DNA from: CAYVOX01 sp964453035
GTDB taxonomy: Bacteria > Chloroflexota > Anaerolineae > Anaerolineales > Anaerolineaceae
DNA: 8,758 nucleotides
Reading direction: 5' to 3'
Assembly: GCA_964453035.1 (NCBI GenBank)
Contig: CAYVOX010000136.1
Span: 1 to 8,758, forward strand
Below, piece after piece: positions 1-5,970 of the stretch (position 1 is its first letter; each line of letters begins with the position of its first letter). The translations under genes and the position numbers were made by a program. The notes under the pieces were generated by a model. That model was given only the letters and a program-made list of their open reading frames with translations, did not search any database and was not told the origin of the DNA.

Positions 1-873
1 GTAACCGTTCTGCCCAAAAATGCAATTGCGGATGCCTGCGTTATGGAACTGCGTAAGTTTGGCGTTAATACCGCCAAAATCGTGCGCGGTGAAGGCCGCA
101 TGGGCATCTATTACCTCGAAGGCGGCGCAAACCAGCTTCCGAGCAAAGTGGTTTACGACCGGGCTTACTCCTCCATTGCGCTGGCAAAACCCGGCGTGAT
201 TGATTGGGATAAAGCCTTTGAAGGCGTGGACTGGTTCCATATCACCGGCATCACCCCGGCCATTTCTGAGAGCGCCATGGAATTATCCCTCCAATCCGTT
301 CAGGCTGCCAGGGCAAAGAATCTGACCGTATCCTGCGACCTCAACTACCGCAAAAACCTGTGGAAATACGGCAAAAAAGCGCCGGAGGTGATGCGGGAGC
401 TGGTCAAATACGTGGATGTGGCTATTGCCAACGAGGAAGACTGTCAGAAATCACTGGGCGTGACGGTTGAGGTGGATGTTTCCAGCGGTCAGCTGGATAC
501 AGCCAAATACGAGCAGCTTTCCGGCGCGGTCCTTAATACTTACCCCAACCTGAAGATGATTGCCATCACCCTGCGAGAATCCATCAGCGCCGATATCAAC
601 GGATGGGCCGGCTGCCTGAATGACCGCGAGCATTTTTACCTGAGCAGGAAGTACGAGATTCGCGATATCGTGGATCGGGTCGGCGGTGGGGATGCCTTCG
701 CGGGCGGCTTGATTTACGGGCTCACTTCCCTTGCCACAAGGCAAGATGCGCTGGAATTTGCTGTGGCAGCAAGCTGCCTGAAGCACTCCATCATCGGTGA
801 CTTCAACCGCGTCAGCGTTTCTGACGTTAACACCCTCAAAGGCGGTGACAGCTCTGGCAGGGTGCAGCGTTGA
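1..873 (+). CDS. kdgK: 2-keto-3-deoxygluconate kinase (PfkB family), 5'-truncated
   Basis: The frame is open from base 1 and ends at TGA 871-873, giving 290 residues. The family is usually about 310-345 residues, so some 30-50 N-terminal residues lie outside the window. The PfkB signature near the C-terminus is clear: DRVGGGDAFAGG, with the catalytic-base Asp encoded at 691-693. The stretch GEGRMGIYYLEGG (about residues 30-42 of the visible part) and the segment FHITGITPAISES are typical of KdgK-type kinases. KdgK phosphorylates 2-keto-3-deoxygluconate to KDPG in the cytoplasm, feeding hexuronate and pectin breakdown into the Entner-Doudoroff aldolase step. No partner gene is visible to confirm the substrate, so another PfkB sugar kinase such as a fructokinase remains possible. 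An internal ATG at 43 is in frame but is not the start, because the homologous sequence continues upstream of it. The gene converges on the minus-strand tRNA and operon. Confidence 0.82.
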   Translation, partial: VTVLPKNAIADACVMELRKFGVNTAKIVRGEGRMGIYYLEGGANQLPSKVVYDRAYSSIALAKPGVIDWDKAFEGVDWFHITGITPAISESAMELSLQSVQAARAKNLTVSCDLNYRKNLWKYGKKAPEVMRELVKYVDVAIANEEDCQKSLGVTVEVDVSSGQLDTAKYEQLSGAVLNTYPNLKMIAITLRESISADINGWAGCLNDREHFYLSRKYEIRDIVDRVGGGDAFAGGLIYGLTSLATRQDALEFAVAASCLKHSIIGDFNRVSVSDVNTLKGGDSSGRVQR

Positions 874-1136
874 TGCAACGACTTCATTAAAAATGGGCCG
901 TCTCAGTCATCAGCTTTGTCAGGCCGGAGGATATCCAGCCTGGCGCGGTTCGCTACCTCGCGCCGGCTAGACCTTCCTGATCCTGGTTGCCGCAACCTGG
1001 AAAGGGTACCTCCGGCTCATTTTGATTGCGCCCTCGAAGGGGTATTCGAATATCATCCCCTCAGTGGGGACCCACGTTGGCATAATGAGCAAAGCATCGT
1101 GGAGAGTGCCCCCTCGCAGCCGAACCTTTTATGAGA
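874..1136. other. Intergenic region without a credible gene
   Basis: Short open frames here have no recognisable protein features and run into the tandem repeats, so I treat them as noise. The stretch contains a 9-bp hairpin (938-967), a second small hairpin with stem TCCCC/GGGGA (1056-1070), a 14-nt piece identical to part of the 38-bp repeat (1026-1039), a 12-nt piece identical to the neighbouring tRNA-Ser (1070-1081), and a decayed repeat-like segment (1101-1130). Confidence 0.6.
938..967. other. Stable intergenic hairpin
   Basis: GCC (938-940) and GGCGCG (942-947) pair with CGCGCC (959-964) and GGC (965-967). The result is a 9-bp GC-rich stem with one bulged T at 941 and an 11-nt loop. 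It lies 65 bp after the stop codon of the kinase. No T-tract follows on either strand, so it is not a canonical intrinsic terminator. It could mark the mRNA 3' end or block read-through from the convergent side. Confidence 0.45.
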
Positions 1137-1385
1137 GGCGGAGAGGGCCGCTTGCGCCCTCGAAGCTGTTTTTTGGCGGAGAGGGCCGCTTNNNNNNNNN
1201 NNNNNNNNNNNNNNNNNNNNNNNNNNNNNNNNNNNNNNNNNNNNNNNNNNNNNNNNNNNNNNNNNNNNNNNNNNNNNNNNNNNNNNNNNNNTTTTTTGGC
1301 GGAGAGGGCCGCTTGCGCCCTCGAAGCTGTTTTTTGGCGGAGAGGGCCGCTTGCGCCCTCGAAGCTGTTTTTTGGCGGAGAGGGT
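1101..1385. repeat. Tandem 38-bp repeat array, interrupted by assembly gap
   Basis: The 38-bp unit begins GGCGGAGAGGGCCGC and ends CTGTTTTTT. Complete identical copies lie at 1137-1174, 1298-1335 and 1336-1373. Partial copies lie at 1175-1191 (cut by the gap) and 1374-1384, and the last six T residues of another copy follow the gap at 1292-1297. A degenerate copy precedes the array at about 1101-1130. Each unit contains a 6-bp inverted repeat, GAGGGC/GCCCTC, around a 7-nt loop, with a T6 tract 7 nt after the stem on the plus strand. On the minus strand each unit contains CCCTCTCC, the exact 3' acceptor strand end of the adjacent tRNA-Ser. Units abut directly without spacers, so this is not CRISPR. 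The true copy number is unknown. Confidence 0.9.
1192..1291. other. Assembly gap (100 N) inside the repeat array
   Basis: This is a run of exactly 100 N. Repeat units start at 1175 before the gap and at 1298 after it, a distance of 123 bp, which is 3 x 38 + 9. A perfect 38-bp array would need a multiple of 38, so the run is a placeholder and not a measured length. The tandem repeat itself probably caused the assembly break. Confidence 0.9.
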
Positions 1386-1405
1386 GGAAATCCTATCTGT
1401 TGAGG

Positions 1406-1430
1406 GTAAAGCGGGCTCACAAAACTTTAC
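1406..1430 (-). other. Inverted repeat just downstream of tRNA-Ser
   Basis: GTAAAG (1406-1411) and CTTTAC (1425-1430) can form a 6-bp stem with a 13-nt loop. On the tRNA strand it begins 7 nt after the discriminator base. It may act as a 3' trailer structure for tRNA processing or as a weak terminator. No T-tract follows on the minus strand. Confidence 0.3.
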
Positions 1431-1436
1431 GCTCTG

Positions 1437-1524
1437 CGGAGAGGGTGGGATTCGAACCCACGTTGGCCACGAGGACCAAAACGGTTTTCGAGACCGTCCC
1501 ATTCAACCACTCTGGCACCTCTCC
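1437..1524 (-). tRNA. tRNA-Ser (anticodon CGA)
   Basis: Read on the minus strand this is an 88-nt class II tRNA. The acceptor strands GGAGAGG (1524-1518) and CCTCTCC (1444-1438) pair perfectly, followed by discriminator G at 1437, which is usual for serine tRNAs. The D-arm has the 3-bp CCA/TGG stem seen in tRNA-Ser. The anticodon stem ACGGT/ACCGT encloses loop CTCGAAA, so the anticodon is CGA (plus-strand 1488-1490) and it reads UCG codons. A long variable arm with stem TTGG/CCAA precedes the T-arm GTGGG-TTCGAAT-CCCAC. CCA is not encoded (the next bases read CAG), so it must be added by CCA-adding enzyme. The 3' end of this tRNA is echoed in the repeats downstream of it. Confidence 0.96.
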
Positions 1525-1563
1525 CGGCAAGGAAAACCCGATAGCTTCCCTTGAGCGACAGGA

Positions 1564-1592
1564 ATTATATCAGCCTTGCCCAATCAGCGCAA
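1564..1592 (-). promoter_or_regulatory. Promoter of tRNA-Ser
   Basis: On the minus strand there is a perfect -10 TATAAT (1569-1564) with an upstream TG in the TGnTATAAT extended form. A spacer of exactly 17 bp separates it from a -35-like TTGCGC (1592-1587). Transcription should begin near 1557, giving a leader of about 33 nt before the tRNA. The promoter lies between the AraC-type gene and the tRNA, so the tRNA need not rely on read-through from the operon. Confidence 0.7.
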
Positions 1593-1602
1593 ATAAATCG
1601 CA

Positions 1603-2463
1603 TTAATCGTTGATCGCTCTTACGGGGCGCCCCTCAATGTACCCGCGGTAGCCCTGCGGCTCAAGCTGGAAGCGCGGACCATCCTCATCAGCCCACCTGA
1701 AACCGTAAATTTCGGGGTTGTAGTGCTTGATCGTTTCCCACAGGCTGCTGATAGCTTTTTCGAAATTGGCATCATCATACGGCTGGCCCTGGAAAATCAT
1801 CATCTTACAGGGTTGCAGTTCGATGCAATCAAACCCTTCGGGGATGACGCCGGCATAATTCAGGGGCATTTCAACCCCCTGGGCATATGTCGAAGTGCCC
1901 GGTGTGCGCAAATTCTCCGGCAGCCACATCCCAACCGGTTCATACAGCGCCTGTTGGATGCCTGTGAGAATATTCCACACCTCGCAGCCCACCTCCTCAC
2001 AGTAGGCAAAGTAATCTTCGGCTTTGATTCCACGCTTGAGGATCAGCTTCCTGGCAGGGCGTTCTACCACCTGCACAAAAATCGTGCTGGATTTGAGGGA
2101 TTCGGACATTTGGTATTCTCCTTTTTGCAAGGCGAGGTAAATTTCACGGATATTGTGCGGGATGAACAACTTGATGGGTGCCTTTGTCTGGGAATAACGC
2201 CGCGGGGTCATCCCAAACGCCTTCGAGAAAGCCCGCGTGAAGCCCTCGTGCGAATCGAAGACAAAATCAAAAGCCACGTCCACGATCCTCACCTCTTCAT
2301 CCCTCAACCGCACAGCCGCTCGAGACAGCCGCACAGCACGAATATAATCAAAAGGGCTTTTTCCCATCAAGGCTTTGAAGGTCTTAGCGGCATGCCACGG
2401 TGAATAACCCGCTGCTTTAGCCAACATACCCAGTGTGATTGGCTCATTGATATGCGCTTCGAT
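1603..2463 (-). CDS. AraC-family regulator with GyrI-like ligand domain, 5' end lost in gap
   Basis: The visible part is 286 residues and ends at TAA 1605-1603. It begins IEAHINEPITLGMLAKAAGYSP, the start of an AraC-type DNA-binding domain with two helix-turn-helix units (about visible residues 9-30 and 58-82). The family signature FTRAFSKAFGMTPRRYS lies at 75-91. From about residue 128 a GyrI-like effector-binding domain follows, with MMIFQGQPYDDANF, FRWADEDGPRFQLEP and GYRGYIEGRPVR. In family members with an N-terminal HTH and C-terminal GyrI-like domain, the start codon is usually only 10-15 residues before this point, so the start is almost certainly inside the gap. It probably binds a small hydrophobic or cationic compound and controls nearby genes, perhaps the upstream nitroreductase. 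The frame continues through the N run into the nitroreductase, but that continuity is accidental. Confidence 0.88.
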   Translation of the reverse strand: MEAHINEPITLGMLAKAAGYSPWHAAKTFKALMGKSPFDYIRAVRLSRAAVRLRDEEVRIVDVAFDFVFDSHEGFTRAFSKAFGMTPRRYSQTKAPIKLFIPHNIREIYLALQKGEYQMSESLKSSTIFVQVVERPARKLILKRGIKAEDYFAYCEEVGCEVWNILTGIQQALYEPVGMWLPENLRTPGTSTYAQGVEMPLNYAGVIPEGFDCIELQPCKMMIFQGQPYDDANFEKAISSLWETIKHYNPEIYGFRWADEDGPRFQLEPQGYRGYIEGRPVRAIND

Positions 2464-2563
2464 NNNNNNNNNNNNNNNNNNNNNNNNNNNNNNNNNNNNN
2501 NNNNNNNNNNNNNNNNNNNNNNNNNNNNNNNNNNNNNNNNNNNNNNNNNNNNNNNNNNNNNNN
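2464..2563. other. Assembly gap (100 N) between nitroreductase and AraC genes
   Basis: This run of exactly 100 N is a scaffold placeholder. It hides the last residues and stop of the nitroreductase, any spacer, and the start codon and ribosome binding site of the AraC-type gene. Those missing parts would be expected to need roughly 100 bp or more. Confidence 0.9.
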
Positions 2564-3285
2564 CGCAGGTACATCCACTGGCCAAAATTGACCGCCTCGC
2601 CCACCTGGTCGCGCCCGGCAAACACCTGTCCCTGGCGCCTTTGGAACATCTGGACCAACTCCGCCTCGCCCAACCGGCGGTAACGGTCCTGGTGGATGAT
2701 GTATTCCGGCGCAAAGCGCTCCGGCTGCGGGCGGGCTTGCTGCTGCGCAGTGGGGTAACCAAAGCACACCAGGCTGATGGGAAAGACGTAACGCGGCAAG
2801 TCAAAAAGCTGGCGGTGGATCTCGTAATTCTCCATGATGTCACCAATGTAGCAGCTCCCCAGCCCCAGCGCCTCCGCTGCCACCACCGCGGTCTGCGCGG
2901 CGATCAGCGCATCGCAGCACGCCAGGAACAAATCCCCCTCACCCGGGTGGCGGCGTTCCTTACCCAGCCTGGCGCACAGCCCATCCACCCCGCTCGCGGT
3001 ATAGTAATCCTCCCAGCGCTGGTCATCCGCCAGGAACAGCAGCACCAGCGGGGCTTTGGCAATGAACGGCTGATTATCGCAGGTCACCGCCAGCCGGGTC
3101 TTGAGCGCCGCATCCTGCACCTCAATGATTGTGTACAGCATCTGGTTGCCAGCGGTTGGCGCGCGCAGCGCTGCCTGCAGAATCTGATCCTTCACGCTGG
3201 CGCTGATGGGCTGATCGGTATAATCGCGCACCGATTTGCGCCCCATCAGCAGCGCCATCGCCGCATTTCCCGGCTGGTCTGTCAT
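2564..3285 (-). CDS. Nitroreductase-family FMN oxidoreductase, 3' end lost in gap
   Basis: 240 residues are visible from ATG 3285-3283. The start is supported by a Shine-Dalgarno GAGGTGA (3295-3289), 3 nt upstream. The N-terminal GRKSVRDYTDQPIS (residues 15-28) holds the Arg and Ser that contact FMN phosphate in this fold. APTAGNQ (42-48) and the glycine-rich EALGLGSCYIGDI (138-150) are further nitroreductase motifs. The segment RFAPEYIIHQDRYRRL (190-205) is typical of NfsA/Frp-like members. These homodimeric flavoenzymes use NAD(P)H to reduce nitro compounds, quinones or flavins in the cytoplasm. About 15-25 C-terminal residues are probably missing. The gene follows the beta-CASP nuclease by 18 nt on the same strand, so it is probably cotranscribed. 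The native substrate cannot be told from sequence. Confidence 0.9.
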
Positions 3286-3303
3286 GGTTCACCTCAAGTG
3301 GGG

Positions 3304-4701
3304 TTAAAGCGTCACCACAGTCCCAGGGCTGGGATACTGGATGGGCGTGGATTGGTTCTCTTTAATCTTTTCCATCAGGGCAGTCGCCGGTTTTTCTTCA
3401 CCGTGCACCAGGAAGATGTGCTTGAGCGCAACCTTTGAAGCCGCCGCGTACTGCTCCAGGTAATCCTGCCCGGCGTGAGCCGAAAGCCCGTCAATCGAAA
3501 CCACCTCAGCCGCCACCGGGAATTCCTCCCCGTAAATCTTCACCCGTTTATTGCCCTCCGCCAGCCGGCGCCCCAGCGTCTCCGGCGCCTGCCACGAGAC
3601 AATCGCAATCGTATTACGCCCATCTTCGATATTGTTGCGCAGGTGGTGCAGAATGCGCCCGTTCTCCGCCATGCCTGATGCCGAGATGATAACCAGCGGC
3701 CCGTGCTTTTCATTAATTTCCTTGGATTCCTCCACCGAACGGGTATACGTCAGGTTGGGGAACCACAGAGCAGGGTGCTTTCCCGCCCGGATGAAAGCAT
3801 GTGTCTCAGCATCGAAGTATTCCGGGAACTGGCTGAAGATATCCGTCGCGTTGACCGCCAGCGGGCTATCCACATACACCGGAATTGAAGGAATTTCCCC
3901 CTCCGTGATCAGTCGGTTGAGGCTGTAAACCAGCTCCTGCGTGCGCCCCACGGCAAAAGCCGGTACAATCAACTTGCCGCCGCGCCGGAAGGTGCGCAAC
4001 AGCACCTTGCGCAGTTCCTGGAAGGCCAGCTCCGGGTCGCGGTGCTCCTTATCCCCATAGGTGCTCTCCATGATGAGGTAATCCGCAGCTTCGGGTAAGA
4101 TGGGATCCTTGAGCAGCGGCAGTTTGAGTCGGCCAATATCCCCGGAGAACCACAACCGGAACTTGCGCCCGTTCTCCTTGATATCCAGCACCACCGCCGC
4201 AGAGCCCAGAATGTGACCCGCATCCACCAGGCGCGCTGTGACGCCCGGCACCGGTTCGAACGGCTGGTTGTAATCCACCTTGCGCAAAAGCGGCTCAACC
4301 TCGGCAGCATCCGCCAGTGTGTAAAGGGGTTCCACCTGGGTCAAATCACCGCGCTTGGCCCGCCGCTTGTTAACAAAGGCCGCATCCGATTCCTGGATGT
4401 GCCCCGAATCACGCAGCATCAGGTCTGCCAGGGCGCAGGTGCCGGCGGTGGCGTAGATTTTTTTGGCGTATCCCTGCTTGACCAGGTTTGGCAGGTTGCC
4501 GGAATGGTCAATGTGGGCATGGCTCAGGATCACCGCATCCACTTTTGAGGGTCTGTATGGAAAATTGAGATTCTTGGTGTAGGTATCCGCGCGGCGGCCC
4601 TGGAACAAACCGCACTCAAGCAGCAAGGTGTGCCCGTTGACTTCAAGGAGGTGCTGAGAACCCGTCACCGTCTGGGCAGCACCGTTAAAGAAAAGCTTCA
4701 T
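3304..4701 (-). CDS. Beta-CASP metallo-beta-lactamase ribonuclease (CPSF73/TTHA0252-like)
   Basis: The protein is 465 residues and apparently complete. Metal-binding motifs occur in the order of the beta-CASP RNase family: HAHIDH (residues 61-66), His163 in DAGHILGS, Asp188 in FSGDIG, then beta-CASP motif A at Glu212 (MESTYGD), motif B at His409 (GLSAHAGQ) and motif C at His434 (LVHGEE). The C-terminal RMMBL segment follows the inserted beta-CASP domain. Characterised relatives are zinc-dependent endo- or 5'-exoribonucleases in the cytoplasm, such as Thermus TTHA0252. No KH domains precede the fold, unlike archaeal aCPSF1. The start ATG (4701-4699) has a GGGAG Shine-Dalgarno (4711-4707) lying inside the end of the upstream RNase D gene, whose TGA is one base away, so translation is probably coupled. 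RNA is the expected substrate, but the exact target is unknown. Confidence 0.93.
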   Translation of the reverse strand: MKLFFNGAAQTVTGSQHLLEVNGHTLLLECGLFQGRRADTYTKNLNFPYRPSKVDAVILSHAHIDHSGNLPNLVKQGYAKKIYATAGTCALADLMLRDSGHIQESDAAFVNKRRAKRGDLTQVEPLYTLADAAEVEPLLRKVDYNQPFEPVPGVTARLVDAGHILGSAAVVLDIKENGRKFRLWFSGDIGRLKLPLLKDPILPEAADYLIMESTYGDKEHRDPELAFQELRKVLLRTFRRGGKLIVPAFAVGRTQELVYSLNRLITEGEIPSIPVYVDSPLAVNATDIFSQFPEYFDAETHAFIRAGKHPALWFPNLTYTRSVEESKEINEKHGPLVIISASGMAENGRILHHLRNNIEDGRNTIAIVSWQAPETLGRRLAEGNKRVKIYGEEFPVAAEVVSIDGLSAHAGQDYLEQYAAASKVALKHIFLVHGEEKPATALMEKIKENQSTPIQYPSPGTVVTL

Positions 4702-4702
4702 A

Positions 4703-5893
4703 TCAACTCCCGCTTATTTTTTTGATGATCTCAGCGCCGAAGTGTTCAAAGCGCCAGGGTAAATCCTCCATCAGAGTTTCCAGTTCTTGCAGATTCTTAG
4801 GATTAGCCTGCGCCAGCGTCTCCATCTTGTCGCGCGGCAAAATCACATCCGATTCCACCGCCCACTGCTTGCCCTTCTCCTTGCGCCAGGTGCGCAGCCG
4901 GTCCAGGCGCAGCAGGTAGCGCTCATCCGGGCGCGGAACCGAAGGGCGGCGCACCGGTTTTGCCAGCATACCGCGCTGAACAGCCTGCAGCAAACCGGCA
5001 GCATGTTTTTCCCGCTGGCGAATGCTGAGCGCATCCACCGCATCCAGCGCTTCCAGGTCAGGTGGTAAAGCCATAGCAATCGCCGCCAGTGATTCATTGC
5101 TCAACACCTTAAACGGGGGCACATCCGCCTGGCGAGCGCGATCTTCGCGGTACTGACACAGCGCCTCCAGCACAGCAGCCTGCCGCGGGGTGATTTCCTT
5201 ACCGCCAGCAACCCGCCAGCAATTGGGGGTATGGTTTTCCGGTGGAACGGTGACCGTGCACAGGCGGATGAAGTCTTCCTGCGCCATTCCCCAGCGCCCG
5301 GCTTCGTGCAGGGCCGGCTCAAGCCGCTGGCGCAGCGCCACCAGGTAATGCGAATCGAGGCGCGCATAAGCCAGCAGGGCAGGTTTAAGCGGGCGCTCCC
5401 CCCAGTTGGCGCGCTGGTAGCGTTTATCCAGGTGCAGGCCAAATTCAGCCTCCAGCATGGAACCCAGCCCCACCGCCTCACGCCCCAGGATGCGCGCGGC
5501 AATCATGGTATCAAACAGGTTGACAAAGCTAAAGCCAAAATCGCGCCGCAGGCAAATCAGGTCATACTCAGCGGCGTGAAACACTTTTTCAATCGCGGGG
5601 TTTGCAAAGAGGGGTGCCAGGCAGCGCAAATCACGCAGCGCCAGTGAATCCAGCAGGTAATCATGCCGCGGCGTTGAGAACTGCACCAGGCAAACCTGCT
5701 CCTGGTAGGCAAACAGGCTGTTGGATTCGGTATCCACTGCCACCTGCGCTTGTTGCAGCAGGTCGCGCGCCATCACCTCCAGCGCAGATGAACGGTCAAC
5801 CCAGATGGGCGGCGAAGTGGGGGCTTGCAGAAGACTCACCAGGTCATTATAACAGCCTTTTCCACATCCATCGCCCGCCTCGGCTGCCCGCAC
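4703..5893 (-). CDS. rnd: RNase D-like 3'-5' exoribonuclease with HRDC domains
   Basis: The reading frame gives 396 residues from GTG at 5893, or 378 from an in-frame GTG at 5839. The DEDDy exonuclease domain spans about residues 28-195: Asp54 and Glu56 in AVDTES (motif I), Asp111 in HAAEYD (motif II), and Tyr176/Asp180 in YARLD (motif III). FDTMIAARILG (128-137) and RYQRANWGERPL are characteristic of RNase D. One HRDC domain covers about 236-306 and a second, weaker one about 325-392, matching the double-HRDC plan of E. coli RNase D. It trims 3' ends of tRNA and other structured RNAs. The longer start lacks a good Shine-Dalgarno, and an extended -10 promoter lies inside its first 18 codons, so I favour GTG 5839-5837. 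The stop codon is one base from the next gene's ATG. Confidence 0.9.
   Translation of the reverse strand: MRAAEAGDGCGKGCYNDLVSLLQAPTSPPIWVDRSSALEVMARDLLQQAQVAVDTESNSLFAYQEQVCLVQFSTPRHDYLLDSLALRDLRCLAPLFANPAIEKVFHAAEYDLICLRRDFGFSFVNLFDTMIAARILGREAVGLGSMLEAEFGLHLDKRYQRANWGERPLKPALLAYARLDSHYLVALRQRLEPALHEAGRWGMAQEDFIRLCTVTVPPENHTPNCWRVAGGKEITPRQAAVLEALCQYREDRARQADVPPFKVLSNESLAAIAMALPPDLEALDAVDALSIRQREKHAAGLLQAVQRGMLAKPVRRPSVPRPDERYLLRLDRLRTWRKEKGKQWAVESDVILPRDKMETLAQANPKNLQELETLMEDLPWRFEHFGAEIIKKISGS
5846..5854 (-). promoter_or_regulatory. Extended -10 promoter for RNase D operon
   Basis: On the minus strand the sequence reads TGTTATAAT, a perfect extended -10 element (TGnTATAAT). The hexamer TATAAT occupies 5851-5846. 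No good -35 is seen 17 bp upstream, which is acceptable for extended -10 promoters. The expected transcription start, 6-8 nt downstream, falls on or next to GTG 5839-5837, which suggests a leaderless mRNA. Confidence 0.5.
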
Positions 5894-5928
5894 CCGCCGG
5901 GCTGTATAAAATGTTTACATCAATTTTA

Positions 5929-5958
5929 GTGGCATTAATAAATTCTCTATGGTATAGT
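5929..5958 (+). promoter_or_regulatory. Probable promoter of the two-component operon
   Basis: A -35-like GTGGCA (5929-5934, four of six consensus matches) is followed 18 bp later by -10 TATAGT (5953-5958). The predicted start near 5965 gives a 5' leader of about 100 nt before the response regulator. The region is strikingly AT-rich compared with the flanking genes. Confidence 0.45.
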
Positions 5959-5970
5959 ATTTTATGCCAT
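5930..5970. promoter_or_regulatory. Candidate operator: inverted repeats around the -10
   Basis: TGGCAT (5930-5935) is the inverted copy of ATGCCA (5964-5969). A nearer half-site ATGGTAT (5949-5955) pairs with ATGCCAT (5964-5970) with one mismatch. The sites overlap the -35 and -10 elements and could bind the response regulator for autoregulation. A further short palindrome, ATGTTTACAT, lies just upstream at 5911-5920. Confidence 0.3.

Noticed and set aside
1137..1385. CRISPR array
   Set aside because: The 38-bp units abut directly without variable spacers, and no cas gene is present.
874..1436. Remnant of an insertion sequence or integrated element
   Set aside because: No transposase or integrase fragment and no terminal inverted repeats are visible; only short tRNA-like and repeat-like pieces are present.
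916..1606. Open frames on both strands across the repeats and tRNA
   Set aside because: They run through the N gap, tandem repeats and the tRNA, encode repetitive low-complexity peptides, and match no family.
2452..3438. Long plus-strand frame opposite the nitroreductase
   Set aside because: It is a shadow of the minus-strand gene in GC-rich DNA, crosses the N gap, and shows no domain; the opposite strand has full nitroreductase motifs.
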